64,000 bases of DNA from Myxococcales bacterium (GCA_903642325.1 CAHJWM010000017.1:1-64000); one strand, 5' to 3'. Counted from the first letter of the stretch, positions 43,020 to 53,799 are shown. Translations and numbers: made by a program. Notes: a model not told the origin generated them from the sequence alone.

Positions 43020-44156
43020 GTGACAGCAAAAGTAGACGCAAAGAAACGCGCGAAACCGAGCGCACGCACGAAGGTGCCACGCGGCGAAGCGAAGGGCTCC
43101 GTGCGCGAGCCGACCGATAACGACGACGAGCGCGAAGAGGAGGAGCCGGAGCTAGCGTCCGACCCGGAAACGTTCGACACCGAGGGCGAGGTCGTCGACG
43201 ACACCGATCCGGACGAAGTCGACGACGAGCGAAGGCCAGCGGAAGACGCGGAGCCTTCGGACGAGTCCGAGGGCGACGCCGCGAGCGAACGCGGCCTCGC
43301 CAAGTTCGACGCTCTGCAGGCCTACATGCGTGAGGTGCAGCGCCACCCCCTGCTCTCCGCCGATGACGAGCATAAGCTTGCCGTCGATTACGTGAAGGGC
43401 GGGCAGGATCGCGACGTCGCCGCACGCTTGGTCACGGCAAATCTGCGCTTGGTAGTCAAGATTGCGTACGAGTACCGACGCGCTTACCGGAACATGATGG
43501 ACCTCGTACAAGAGGGCAACATCGGCTTGATGCAGGCCGTTAAACGCTACGACCCATACCGCGGCGTCAAGCTGTCGAGCTACGCCGCGTGGTGGATCCG
43601 CGCTTACATGCTGCGCTTCATCCTGAACAACTGGCGCCTGGTCAAGGTCGGCACCACGCAAGCGCAGCGCAAGTTGTTCTTCAACCTGAACAAAGAAAAG
43701 GCGCGGCTCACCGCCATGGGTATCGAGCCCAGCCACGCCGAAATTGCCAAGCGCTTGAACGTCGCCGAGGCAGAAGTGACGGAGATGGATCGCCGGCTTG
43801 CACGAGCCGATGCCTCGCTCGATGCGACCGTCAACGAGGCCGACGGTCGCTCGACCACGCGCCTGGAGCTGATGCCTTCCAGCAGCGCGACTCCCGACCA
43901 GATCGCCGAGGGCTCCGAGTTCTCGGCATTGCTGCATACCGAGCTCGGTGAGTTCAGAAAAACGCTGAGCGGTAAGGACGTCGATATCTTCGAGAAGCGC
44001 GTGGTTGCCGACGACCCGCTCACGCTTCAAGAGCTGGGTGATCAGTTCGGGGTCTCGCGCGAACGCGTGCGACAGCTGGAGTCCCGCCTCATGGGCAAGC
44101 TACGCGAGCATCTGCGCGCAAATTTCGGTGACGCGGTCGGCGTCGGCGGCGCCTGA
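43020..44156 (+). CDS. rpoH: RNA polymerase sigma factor, RpoH (sigma-32) type
   Basis: 378 residues from the GTG at 43020. The first 95 residues are highly acidic with a basic start, an extension absent from E. coli RpoH. Region 2 begins at [22 protein letters not shown] and includes [14 protein letters not shown] and the -10-binding [37 protein letters not shown]. The diagnostic RpoH box [12 protein letters not shown] follows. Region 3 and region 4.2 ([30 protein letters not shown]) complete it. It probably drives heat-shock or related stress genes; myxobacteria have several RpoH-box sigmas with developmental roles. The acidic leader might regulate stability or activity. rsmI follows 20 bases downstream. 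Confidence 0.93.
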   Translation: MTAKVDAKKRAKPSARTKVPRGEAKGSVREPTDNDDEREEEEPELASDPETFDTEGEVVDDTDPDEVDDERRPAEDAEPSDESEGDAASERGLAKFDALQAYMREVQRHPLLSADDEHKLAVDYVKGGQDRDVAARLVTANLRLVVKIAYEYRRAYRNMMDLVQEGNIGLMQAVKRYDPYRGVKLSSYAAWWIRAYMLRFILNNWRLVKVGTTQAQRKLFFNLNKEKARLTAMGIEPSHAEIAKRLNVAEAEVTEMDRRLARADASLDATVNEADGRSTTRLELMPSSSATPDQIAEGSEFSALLHTELGEFRKTLSGKDVDIFEKRVVADDPLTLQELGDQFGVSRERVRQLESRLMGKLREHLRANFGDAVGVGGA

Positions 44157-44176
44157 ACCGCGCCGGATCAAGCGGC

Positions 44177-45022
44177 GTGGCCGGCAAGTTGTATGTGGTC
44201 GGTACGCCGATCGGCAATCTGGGTGACATCACGCTACGCGCGCTGGAGACGCTGAAGCAGACGATGCACTTGGCCGCCGAAGACACGCGGCACACCCGTC
44301 AGCTCCTCACCCACTTCGCGATCCATGAACGCGCGCTGCATGCGCTGGACGCGAACGCCGGCCCGCGCAAGGTCGAAGAGCTCATCACGCTGCTCGAAGG
44401 CGGCAATGACGTCGCGCTCGTCACTGACGCGGGCATGCCTTCGGTAAGCGATCCCGGCGCCGCGCTGGTGCGTGCCGCTCATGGCCGCGGCATCTTGGTT
44501 TGCCCCATCCCTGGCCCGAGCGCGGTGACGGCGGCGGTGGGGGCGTCGGGCCTGGTCGACGGCGCCTTCGTGTTCTTGGGTTTTCTGCCGCGCCGTGGCC
44601 GGAAGCGCAAAGATGCGCTGTTGCGCATCGAGAAGAGCGAGGATCCCGTGTTGATCTTCGAATCCCCACAGCGCCTGTCCGCGACGCTGAACGAGCTTGC
44701 CGAGCGCATGCCCACCCGTGCCTGCACGCTGTGCCGAGAGATCAGCAAGCTGTACGAGGAGATCACGCCGTCCACGCTGCTCGCGCTCAGTCAGCGCCAA
44801 ACAGAATGGCGCGGTGAAATCACGCTCGTGATCGCCGCCACCGACCCGCGCGAGGAGGCGGAGGTCGACCTCGCGCCGCTCGAGGCGCGCATCATGGGTC
44901 GGCTCGCCGAGGGGGCCACGGTGAAGACGTTGGTCAGCGAGTTGAGCGATGAAGCGGCTTTACCCCGCCGCGAGCTGTATGCACTCGTACAACGGCTGCG
45001 CGAGCAGAGCACGAGCGGATAG
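44177..45022 (+). CDS. rsmI: 16S rRNA (cytidine1402-2'-O)-methyltransferase
   Basis: 281 residues from the GTG at 44177. Motifs: LYVVGTPIGNLGDITLRALETL at the N-terminus, AAEDTRHTRQLLTHF, LVTDAGMPSVSDPGAALVRAAHG (SAM binding), CPIPGPSAVTAAVGASG and the FLPRRGRKRKDALLRI, IFESPQRL and CREISKLYEEI series characteristic of RsmI in the tetrapyrrole methylase fold. Methylates C1402 in the decoding centre. It follows the sigma factor by 20 bases on the same strand and ends near a hairpin facing the AMP-ligase operon. Confidence 0.96.
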   Translation: MAGKLYVVGTPIGNLGDITLRALETLKQTMHLAAEDTRHTRQLLTHFAIHERALHALDANAGPRKVEELITLLEGGNDVALVTDAGMPSVSDPGAALVRAAHGRGILVCPIPGPSAVTAAVGASGLVDGAFVFLGFLPRRGRKRKDALLRIEKSEDPVLIFESPQRLSATLNELAERMPTRACTLCREISKLYEEITPSTLLALSQRQTEWRGEITLVIAATDPREEAEVDLAPLEARIMGRLAEGATVKTLVSELSDEAALPRRELYALVQRLREQSTSG

Positions 45023-45035
45023 CGTCTCCGGTTCA

Positions 45036-45053
45036 GCCCCGCGCATTCGGGGC
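45036..45053. terminator. Candidate bidirectional terminator between rsmI and the AMP-ligase operon
   Basis: GCCCCG-CGCATT-CGGGGC, a perfect 6-bp stem with a 6-base loop, 13 bases after the rsmI stop. No T tract on either side. Confidence 0.4.
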
Positions 45054-45090
45054 CCACGCTTGACGCATCGCCCGAAGACGACGCCAGACT

Positions 45091-46434
45091 TTAGCCACTC
45101 CGGAGCTTCTTGAAGCGCGATCCATACTGCGCATCATCGGAGATTTCGACCACCCTGGGCGTCTGATAGGCCGCCATACGGGGGCGGCAGAATGCGCCCA
45201 AGCGGCGCTTGAAATCAGGTAAAGGCTCGGGCGACTTCAAATTGAAGCGCGCGCTCACGACCTGACCCATCATCGGGTGAGGTCTGCCGAACACCGCGAC
45301 GTCTTGCACGTTGTCCATCTGCAATAACAGGTTCTCGACCTCGGCTGGGTAGACCTTCTGCCCGCCAACGTTGATCAAGTCGCTGACCCGACCCAAAATC
45401 CGCAAGTACTCGCCATCGACTTCGACTGCGTCTTGGGTGTTCAGCCAGCCGTCCTCGTCGATCAGGTCCGGAGCGTTCAAATAACCAAGCATGGCGGCGT
45501 CCGCTTTCACCCACAAAATATGGTCGATGATTTTGGTTCGAAAGCCATCGCCGGTGAACTTGATCCAGAGCGACTCGGAGTCACGCGACCGTGAACGCAA
45601 CACCCCCAGCTCCGACATGCCGTATGTCTGCACCAAGGCCACGTCGGGCAAGATTTCGTGCAGCTTTTTCAGTGTGCTCGGCGGCATGGGCTCGGTGCCG
45701 TACGCGATCACCTTCAAAGAAGAGAAGTCATATTGCTCGAACAGCTGGGAAATGAGCCACAAGTTCAAAAACGTGGGTGACGTGGGCAGGGTGTGCACGC
45801 GGTACTTTTCGATCGCCCGAGACACCGCCTCTGGGTCGCGGGTCGGAACCGTGACCATGGTTCCGCCGCTGGCGAGCGCATTGAACAACGTGTCGATACC
45901 CCCGATGTGATCGAACAACAGGAACGTGAGCGTGGTCTTCCGCCTTCTGGGCTTATGGAATTTCTCCAGCAGAGCCACCAGATCGTGCAGGATTGCTTTG
46001 GGCTTGCCGGTCGAGCCGGAAGAAAAGATGACCAGGCCGGCGTGCTCGCGCGCAATCAACTTCTTGGTGACGGCGTTCGTTACGGTGCGGGGAAACTCAT
46101 GGAACGTGTACGCGTCGGCTGCATCGAACACCACCAGAAGTCGCGCCTCCGCGATGTCCAAGAACTGCTCCCGCTGGCTGCGCAGCAGCGGCGTGAGCGG
46201 AACGCAGACGGCTCCGAGCCTCAGCAGCGCAATTAGCGCGGCGCACGTGTTCGGCGAAAAGTTGCCCTCCACCGCAACGACCTGGCCTGGTCCGACCTGA
46301 CGCGCAGATAGCTCTTCGTGCCAGGCGTCCGCGAGCTTGGCGAGCTCGCGATAGCTCGTGACCGTGTCGCTCCAAACCAGAGCCGGGGCGTCACCCCAGG
46401 CGACGATTCGCTCGAACAGCCAGGGCGCGATCAT
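45091..46434 (-). CDS. AMP-dependent ligase (acyl-CoA/acyl-ACP synthetase type)
   Basis: 447 residues of the ANL superfamily: ATP-binding LVIFSSGSTGKPKAILHD, QTYGMSELG, and DGWLNTQDAVEVDGEYLRILGR with the hinge Asp. The C-terminal GQVVSARF and YGSRFKKLRSG carry the probable catalytic Lys. At 447 residues it is about 60-100 shorter than most acyl-CoA synthetases, with a reduced N-terminal lobe. It is followed, on the same strand in order of transcription, by nothing; upstream lie an SDR and an ACP gene, so it probably charges a carboxylic acid onto that ACP. Spacing to the SDR is 23 bases. The acid is unknown. Base composition seems lower in GC than surrounding genes. Confidence 0.9.
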   Translation of the reverse strand: MIAPWLFERIVAWGDAPALVWSDTVTSYRELAKLADAWHEELSARQVGPGQVVAVEGNFSPNTCAALIALLRLGAVCVPLTPLLRSQREQFLDIAEARLLVVFDAADAYTFHEFPRTVTNAVTKKLIAREHAGLVIFSSGSTGKPKAILHDLVALLEKFHKPRRRKTTLTFLLFDHIGGIDTLFNALASGGTMVTVPTRDPEAVSRAIEKYRVHTLPTSPTFLNLWLISQLFEQYDFSSLKVIAYGTEPMPPSTLKKLHEILPDVALVQTYGMSELGVLRSRSRDSESLWIKFTGDGFRTKIIDHILWVKADAAMLGYLNAPDLIDEDGWLNTQDAVEVDGEYLRILGRVSDLINVGGQKVYPAEVENLLLQMDNVQDVAVFGRPHPMMGQVVSARFNLKSPEPLPDFKRRLGAFCRPRMAAYQTPRVVEISDDAQYGSRFKKLRSG

Positions 46435-46457
46435 GGGCGGGAACGCTCGCCTCCCGC

Positions 46458-47177
46458 TCAGCTCACGCCGCCTAGATAAATGACTTGGCCGGTAATGTTA
46501 TCGCTACCAGGGCTGATGAAAAAGTCGCACACATTGGCGCAATCGAAGTTCGTGCCCAAGCGCTTGATCGCGAGGTTATTGACTACGGCGTCGATCTTGT
46601 CCTGAGGCACGCCGCGAATCATGTCGGTCATGATTGGAGTCGCGCCGAACGAGTTGCAAGTGATACCCCACTGGCCGAGCTCGAACGCCAAGATACGCGT
46701 AAACGTGACGACCGCGGCCTTGGAAGCGGCGTACATTGCTTCGCCCGCGAGCGCGATTGGCGCAACGATCGTGGTAAAGTTTACGATTCGGCCGTACTTA
46801 CGACGAATCATCACTTTCGCCGCGTCCCGACACACGAGCATGGTGCCCGTGACGTTGACCGACAGCATGCGGTCAGCGGTCTTTGCTGGCGTCAATAGAA
46901 TGTGATTCATGCTGGCGATGGCCGCGTTGTTCAGCACCACGTCGATCCGGCCATGGCGCTTCGTCATGTCGGCGACCATCAAGCGTACGGCACGTTCATC
47001 GGCCACGTCCACCTCGTGATGCGTGTACGCCGGATCTTTGAGATCACTATCACCGCGGCTGCAGCCTTCGACCCAGTAGCCCTTGCTCAGGTAGTACTCA
47101 CACAAGTAACGACCGATGCCTTTTCGACTGCCGGTGATCAACATCACCGGGCGCTCGCTCGTTACGTTCTCCCTCAT
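46458..47177 (-). CDS. Short-chain dehydrogenase/reductase
   Basis: 239 residues. Rossmann motif TGSRKGIG near residue 16, NNAAIASMNH (NAG-type) and the catalytic YAASK. The catalytic serine of FabG-like SDRs aligns with the second T of NFTTIVAP, thirteen residues before the Tyr, so the Ser-Tyr-Lys triad is Thr-Tyr-Lys here. Otherwise it resembles FabG-type 3-oxoacyl-ACP reductases, fitting the adjacent ACP. Overlaps the ACP stop by four bases (ATGA). Probable role: reducing a keto group on an ACP-bound or related substrate. Confidence 0.93.
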   Translation of the reverse strand: MRENVTSERPVMLITGSRKGIGRYLCEYYLSKGYWVEGCSRGDSDLKDPAYTHHEVDVADERAVRLMVADMTKRHGRIDVVLNNAAIASMNHILLTPAKTADRMLSVNVTGTMLVCRDAAKVMIRRKYGRIVNFTTIVAPIALAGEAMYAASKAAVVTFTRILAFELGQWGITCNSFGATPIMTDMIRGVPQDKIDAVVNNLAIKRLGTNFDCANVCDFFISPGSDNITGQVIYLGGVS

Positions 47178-47482
47178 GCTGCACCCAGCTCGGCCACCGT
47201 CGCCAGGACGTGATCGGCCAAGACGCCGACGGTGCGGAACGGGCTGTTGCGCGCGGACATCGCCTTGTCGTTGGCCAACGTAACGGACGCGCCATGCTCG
47301 GCCTCGACCCGGTGCTCGACCTCCACGATCAGCGAAACGACGCCCAGCGAGTCCAGGACCGCGTCCTTACCGACCAACACGGTGTCTTCGTTCAAAGTAG
47401 CGGGCGCGCTATCCCCGGTTTGCGCGAATACTTCTTGAATGCTCGCAACGACGATACTGACTGCGGATGAACGTTCAATCAT
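47174..47482 (-). CDS. Acyl carrier protein
   Basis: 102 residues from the ATG at 47482; the frame extends upstream but that part is not ACP-like. Helical and acidic, with the phosphopantetheine attachment Ser in LDSLGVVSLIVEVEHRVEAEHG. Slightly longer than type II fatty-acid ACPs (about 80 aa), with a variable C-terminal extension (PFRTVGVLADHVLATVAEL). As first gene of the ACP-SDR-ligase operon it probably carries the acyl or aminoacyl unit made and modified by the other two. Confidence 0.86.
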   Translation of the reverse strand: MIERSSAVSIVVASIQEVFAQTGDSAPATLNEDTVLVGKDAVLDSLGVVSLIVEVEHRVEAEHGASVTLANDKAMSARNSPFRTVGVLADHVLATVAELGAA

Positions 47483-47981
47483 TGGACTTGAGCTCGATAC
47501 GTGAAGGCACGTTGATATTAGCGCCATTTCGCAATAGAACCGGTACGGTTTCGAGTCAGCGACACGTTGCATGGAACGACCTTCGCCACGACGAATGAAG
47601 CTCCAATCAAGGATCCACGCCGATTTTGCCGCTTGGCAGAATGGCCCACCGGGCTCAGAGCGAGGATGCCATGGCCAACGTTCGGCGCACGCATCGCTTG
47701 GGCCGTTGCCACGCACGCCGCGTACCGTTCAGCCTGACCGTTGCGGGCGGAGCGTGCGAGCCTGAGGAAAAGCGGAGCATCGCCTTGGTCGGCGCGCACC
47801 TCTGTGGTCAGATCACGAAACACTGGGCTCAACGCCCAGATATCCAGAATCGTAAGCCAACGCCGAGACCAAGCCGCGCGCCCTCGGATTATCGATTTCT
47901 CGCCCGGGAAACCTCGCAGCGTCTAGACTTCCTTTCTTTGCGGCGCGACCGGGAAAGCCTTTTGGCCGACCCTCGTCTACG
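47483..47981. other. Intergenic region between the ACP operon and the acyltransferase gene
   Basis: About 500 bases with lower GC than the neighbourhood and only short, unsupported open frames. It contains small dyads (AACCG-GTA-CGGTT, TGGGC-TCAAC-GCCCA) of no clear meaning. It holds the promoters of the two divergent units and may include decayed DNA. Confidence 0.5.
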
Positions 47982-49178
47982 TTGGGCAGCGAGCACTGTG
48001 TTCCGAGAAACAGCGCACATTTGGAAAAAAGAGCAGCCTTAAGACTCGAGTACCTAGACGGCTTGCGGGCGCTAGCGGCGGTGTACGTGGTGCTCTTCCA
48101 CGCCGGGCTGGGCTTTTTTCGGCCCGACGGTCGGCTATCGCACTCGGTGCGCAACCTGCAGCGTGCCTTGAGCTTCGGTCACGACGCAGTGGGGGTGTTC
48201 ATCGTGCTGTCGGGTTATTGCCTGATGCTGCCGGTGGCACGCGCCGAGGGCCACCTCGTGCGCGGACTGCAAGATTACGCCGCGCGCCGAGCGTGGCGAA
48301 TTCTCCCGCCCTATTACGCGGCGCTGATCCTGAGTGTGCTGCTCATTGCGTGCTTCCCGATACTCCGAACACCCACGGAAACCATCTGGCAGGACTCATT
48401 TCCCACCTTTGGCTTCTGGCCACTCGCTAGCCACCTCCTCTTGATTCACAACCTGTCGCCATCGGTAGCGCACACCATCAATGGCCCGCTATGGAGCGTG
48501 GCCACTGAATGGCAGATTTATTTTTTCTTTCCGCTACTGCTGTTGCCCATCTGGCGCCGCTTCGGCCCGCTGCCGACAATCGCACTGGGTTTCGGAGTGG
48601 GCGCCGCCCTTACCGTCGCCGCGCCCGACGCCGCGTATTCCGCCGCCTCCTGGTACCTTGGCCTATTCGCGCTCGGCATGTGCGCAGCCGGCATTGGCTT
48701 CGCCACTCGCCCGCTGGAACGCTCGCTACGTGAACGCGTGCCATGGGCGGTCGTCAGCTGGTTTCTGCTGGGCTCGGTCGCGGTCGGCATAACGCTGCTG
48801 ATCAAGGTTTGGTTCACGGTCATGCCGTTCAGCGATTCGCTAGTCGGTGCCGCCACCGCGAGCGCGCTCGTCTACTTGACGAGGCATGCTCTGACGCAGA
48901 CGCCGGCGATGCGGCCCGCGCTGCTGCGGCTCTTGGAGTGGTCACCGTTGGTTAAGCTGGGCAGGTTTTCTTACAGCCTATACCTCACGCACCTGCCCGT
49001 GGTTGCGCTGTGCTACTTCTGCGTGCGCCGCTTGGCGGTCTCCCCGAGCTGGCAACTGCTCGCGCTGATCGCGCTCAGTCTGCCGCTCTCGGTGCTGTTT
49101 TCGTACGCATTTTTCTGGGTGTTCGAGCGCCGCTTCGTGGGTAGCCCGGGCGCGTTTTTCCGCAGGCGCGCGGTTTAA
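47982..49178 (+). CDS. Acyltransferase 3 family membrane protein (OafA/YrhL-like)
   Basis: About 398 residues; start uncertain, since the frame opens with TTG at 47982 and another TTG at 48021 is closer to the conserved LEYLDGLRALAAVYVVLFHAG, which has the His of the family near the first TM helix. About ten TM helices follow (FHAGLGF, VGVFIVLSGYCLMLP, RAWRILPPYYAALILSVLL with the conserved R-x-x-R/P block). Members O-acylate lipopolysaccharide, exopolysaccharide, antibiotics or peptidoglycan using acyl-CoA. Divergent from the ACP-SDR-ligase operon, which could prepare its acyl donor; the pairing is inferred from proximity. Confidence 0.9.
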   Translation: MGSEHCVPRNSAHLEKRAALRLEYLDGLRALAAVYVVLFHAGLGFFRPDGRLSHSVRNLQRALSFGHDAVGVFIVLSGYCLMLPVARAEGHLVRGLQDYAARRAWRILPPYYAALILSVLLIACFPILRTPTETIWQDSFPTFGFWPLASHLLLIHNLSPSVAHTINGPLWSVATEWQIYFFFPLLLLPIWRRFGPLPTIALGFGVGAALTVAAPDAAYSAASWYLGLFALGMCAAGIGFATRPLERSLRERVPWAVVSWFLLGSVAVGITLLIKVWFTVMPFSDSLVGAATASALVYLTRHALTQTPAMRPALLRLLEWSPLVKLGRFSYSLYLTHLPVVALCYFCVRRLAVSPSWQLLALIALSLPLSVLFSYAFFWVFERRFVGSPGAFFRRRAV

Positions 49179-49232
49179 CGCGGGCCGCGCGAGCCGTCAC
49201 AAACGGGCCGCGACTATGCTAAGACCCCGGCC

Positions 49233-50893
<1,661 letters not shown>

Positions 50894-50897
<4 letters not shown>

Positions 50898-52426
50898 CTT
50901 CGCGTAAACTAACGTTGACATTGAGCTTCGCGTTGCTGACGGCTTGCGTCGGAAGCCCGACCACCTCCACGACCACTAGCAAGCCGCACGACGCTAAGGC
51001 GGCGGCGGAGCGCCTAAAAACGTTCATCTTGAACGAGCCGCCGGCCGATATGGGCACGCAGCTGGACGTCGACTTGGACGGTAAGCTGAAGTTGCTCGCC
51101 GCTCGCGTCGAGGCAGCCACGCCGGCCAAGCCCGGCGATCGGGTGAAGGTGACCCTTTACTGGCAAGCACAGAAAAAGCTCGAGGCCGGTTGGAAACTCT
51201 TCACGCACGTGGTGGACGGCTCCGGCGAGCGCTTGATCAATATCGACAGCGTCGGCCCGCTGCGCGAGCTTTGGGACGGCACGCCGTCCTTGCCGCCGGA
51301 CGATTGGGAGCCGGGAAAGACCTACGTGGACGAACAGGTTTTTACCATCCCGTCCAAGGCCCGGAGCGACCGATTGCAGATTTTGACCGGCGCTTTCCGC
51401 GGTCATGACCGCATGAAGGTCGTTTCCGGCCCGCACGACACCACGAACCGGGCAATCGTGGCCACTCTGGCTCTCAACGGCCGCCCGAGCGGCAAGAACG
51501 AGCACCTGCCAACACTGCGCGTCGACAAGCTGGAGCCCAGCTCGAAGATCAAGCTCGACGGCAAGCTCGATGAGCCCGCTTGGCTAACTGCCGCCAGCAC
51601 CGGACCGCTCGTCGACGTGAGCACGGGGGAACTGAAAAAAACTGCGCCCGTGAATGGCGACGTGAAAGTCCTCTGGAATGACGAGGGCATCTATGTCGGG
51701 TTCTCCGTCGCCGACACCGACATCATCGGTGGCTTCAAGAAGGGTGAGAAAGACCCGCATCTGTGGACGAAAGATACGGTCGAGATCATGGTCGACCCCG
51801 ACGGCGACGGCGATAACAAGGACTATTACGAGATTCAGATTGGCCCCCAGAATCTGGTCTTCGATTCCCAGTTCGATGCCTACAACGAGCCCAAAGTCGA
51901 GCCCGACGGCCCGTACGGGCATCAAGAATGGTCGTCCAACCTGAAGAGCGCGGTCGCGCTCGACGGCACCGTGGACAAGAGCGACGACGAAGACCGGGGC
52001 TACACGGTCGAGGCGCTGATCCCGTGGAAGTCGTTCAGCAAGGCCCTGAAGCTCCCGCCGGAGCTCGGCTCTACGTGGCGCATCAATTTTTACGCCATGA
52101 AGAACAACGCCGGAGTGGCTTGGTCCCCGATCTTGGGCCAAGGCAACTTTCATCGTGCCCCTCGCTTTGGCCGCGTGACTTGGTCCAAAAAAGGGATGGA
52201 TGCCACGCCCAGCGCGTCCGGCTCGGCGAAGGCGCTGAGCTCGGCGAGCCCAGCCAACTCCGCGGCGGTACCGCCCGGTGCGGCGAGTGCGGCGACCCTA
52301 GGCTCCGCGCGGGCCAGCTCGGGAACGGGGATTACGACCGGAGCGCCGCGTGTCACCGGCGCTGCTACCAGCACCGCTCCGCGCGCGATCGTGCACGTGC
52401 CGGCCGGTGTCCCGGTAGCCCGTTGA
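50894..52426 (+). CDS. Lipoprotein with a carbohydrate-binding family 9-like domain
   Basis: 510 residues, ATG overlapping the ffh stop. Signal peptide with lipobox LLTAC. Residues about 45-190 form a beta-rich domain (VKVTLYWQAQKKLEAGWKLFTHVVDGSGERLINIDSV). Residues about 215-430 match CBM9-like domains: KLDGKLDEPAWLTAA, NDEGIYVGFSVADTDIIGG, TVEIMVDPDGDGDNKDYYEIQI, GYTVEALIPWKSF and SPILGQGNFHRAPRFGRVTW, whose aromatics bind sugars. The last 80 residues are low-complexity Ala/Ser/Thr. Probably surface or periplasmic carbohydrate binding. The pairing with ffh is by overlap only. Confidence 0.88.
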
Positions 52427-52443
52427 TGGCCTTGCGGAGTTGA

Positions 52444-52467
52444 GTCGCGCTCGCGCGCGAGCGCGAC
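52444..52467 (+). terminator. 24-bp perfect palindrome downstream of the CBM9 lipoprotein
   Basis: GTCGCGCTCGCG followed directly by its exact reverse complement, 18 bases after the stop. It can fold to a 10-bp stem with a 4-base loop. No T tract follows, so it may be a Rho-assisted terminator or 3'-protecting hairpin. Confidence 0.5.
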
Positions 52468-52532
52468 GAAGCGCTGACGCAGCCAGGGCGGGTAATCACG
52501 CAAGTCGAGTCGCTCACGGGCGACACCGACTG

Positions 52533-52559
52533 CGCGCGGGGCGACATGAGCCCCGCGCG
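52533..52559. terminator. Second strong hairpin in the convergent intergenic region
   Basis: CGCGCGGGGC-GACATGA-GCCCCGCGCG: perfect 10-bp stem, 7-base loop, nearly all G-C pairs. Together with the palindrome 66 bases upstream it may form a two-part terminator. Confidence 0.45.
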
Positions 52560-52864
52560 TGGACTCGAGCCCAGCCTAGAACGGGTCGGGCTTGGTATGG
52601 TCACGGGCCGCGCCGGAGAGCACTCAGCCTTCGGCGTCGCGGCCAGCCACGGAGGTCCGCGAGCGTCACTGCCGCGCGCTGCCTTGCCGAGTCACCCTCT
52701 GCGACAACTCGCGCTGGCTCGCGCAAAAGAACCGAGGGCTCCCCTTATTTAGCTTTCCGACGACCGCGCGAGTGCAGGAGTTACCGTTAGCGACGCTTGG
52801 TGGCGCGGTACCGGTTAGTGTCGCCGCGTGATCGCGAGGCGTTCGACCGGGCCTCTCCGGGCGG

Positions 52865-53266
52865 TCAAGGCCGGTACTTGCGGATGGTGGCGCCTTGAGC
52901 GTCGGCGCATTGCGCGAGTTCGCGGGCGGCTTCGGTCAGCTGGGCTCGCGCGGTGTCCAGGGCTTTTGCGGCTTCGGTCTGCGCGCTTGGCTCGGCCAAC
53001 AACGCCTTGGCGTGTGCGGTCTCGCGGAGAGCGCGCAGGTGCACGGTGAACCCCGCCACGCAGATTCGTTTCAACTGACACAGCTCTGGGGTCTCGCAAG
53101 ATGCGCTCGCTAGCGCACCGAATAGCTCGCGCTTGGCGGAGTTGGGCGCGGCGCGCAAAGCATCGATGGCGCGTCCGATGCGGCCGGCTTCCGCCTTTTG
53201 CGCGGCGGAGGGGCCAAAGGAGCACTGGCTCAGCAGCACGAGCCAGAAGAACGCAGCGCGCCTCAG
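52865..53266 (-). CDS. Small predicted lipoprotein or exported protein, start unclear
   Basis: About 133 residues. A hydrophobic segment (RRAAFFWLVLLSQCSFGP) resembles a lipoprotein signal with Cys after LLSQ, followed by Ala/Glu/Lys-rich helices containing four Cys (SCETPELCQLKRIC, QCAD). No ATG lies in a sensible place. The CTG at 53266 overlaps the upstream TGA stop (CTGA), which would couple translation; a GTG at 53239 would remove most of the signal. Not recognised as a known family. The reading frame continues upstream as a shadow of the next gene, so only this part is likely real. Confidence 0.5.
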   Translation of the reverse strand: MRRAAFFWLVLLSQCSFGPSAAQKAEAGRIGRAIDALRAAPNSAKRELFGALASASCETPELCQLKRICVAGFTVHLRALRETAHAKALLAEPSAQTEAAKALDTARAQLTEAARELAQCADAQGATIRKYRP

Positions 53267-53799
53267 TCCGCGGCTTTCGGGGGCGGACCCATCTGGATGC
53301 GCTCGCCGATGTATGCGCCGATCAGCGTGAAAAGCACCCCGAGCGCGGCGTACAGCACGTACATGAAGGCGGGCATCGTCTTCACCGTCTGATTGACGTA
53401 GAGCAGAAATGCCGTTGGAATTGCGACCAAGAAAACCGCGACCATCGGTTCGATGAAGGTCTTGCCCGGGGAAATCAGGCCGATCAACATGCCGCCCAAG
53501 AACCAAACCGGGATGGCGATGCGCATGCCGGCCGAGCCCTCGAAGTCGAATGCAGGCACGACCATGGGCAAGCCCATGACCAAGGCTGCGGTGATCACGG
53601 TCATGATCGCGACCGAGACCCCGAACCAGAGCGGGCTGAAGCCCTCTTGTTGGTAACGCCGCTCGAGCTCCTCCTGACGCGTCAGCGAACGCTTCAGATC
53701 GTCGATCTTTGCACCGCACGACACGCAACGATTGTTGGCGAGCGGAGGCGTGTTCGAGAAGCCACACGATGGACAGATGATCTTGGTAGCAACGGCCAT
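53263..53799 (-). CDS. Zinc-ribbon membrane protein
   Basis: 178 residues from the ATG at 53799. The N-terminal zinc ribbon (ICPSCGFSNTPPLANNRCVSCG: two CxxC pairs) is followed by a charged helical linker (KRSLTRQEELERRYQQEGF) and four TM helices (FGVSVAIMTVITAALVMG, IPVWFLGGMLIGLISPG, MVAVFLVAIPTAFLLYV, FMYVLYAALGVLFTLIGAYIGERI). The ribbon plus short multi-TM architecture is common among uncharacterised Myxococcota proteins. Overlaps the small lipoprotein that follows. Confidence 0.85.
   Translation of the reverse strand: MAVATKIICPSCGFSNTPPLANNRCVSCGAKIDDLKRSLTRQEELERRYQQEGFSPLWFGVSVAIMTVITAALVMGLPMVVPAFDFEGSAGMRIAIPVWFLGGMLIGLISPGKTFIEPMVAVFLVAIPTAFLLYVNQTVKTMPAFMYVLYAALGVLFTLIGAYIGERIQMGPPPKAAD

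Larger units (their letters stand above)
52427..52864. other. Hairpin-rich intergenic region between convergent genes
   Basis: 438 bases without a supported gene. It holds two strong hairpins (entered separately) near its left end. The right part has no clear structure; a partial direct repeat (TACCGTTAGCGAC against TACCGGTTAGTGTCG, near 52783 and 52808) is visible. Confidence 0.6.

Noticed and set aside
47571-47765. Short plus-strand frames in the ACP-acyltransferase gap
   Set aside because: Low-complexity Arg/Pro/Ser translations without homologous features or ribosome binding sites.
52865-53767. 300-residue minus-strand frame covering the zinc-ribbon gene and beyond
   Set aside because: The left third can be real, but the rest runs in another phase across a well-supported membrane protein with zinc-ribbon and TM features.
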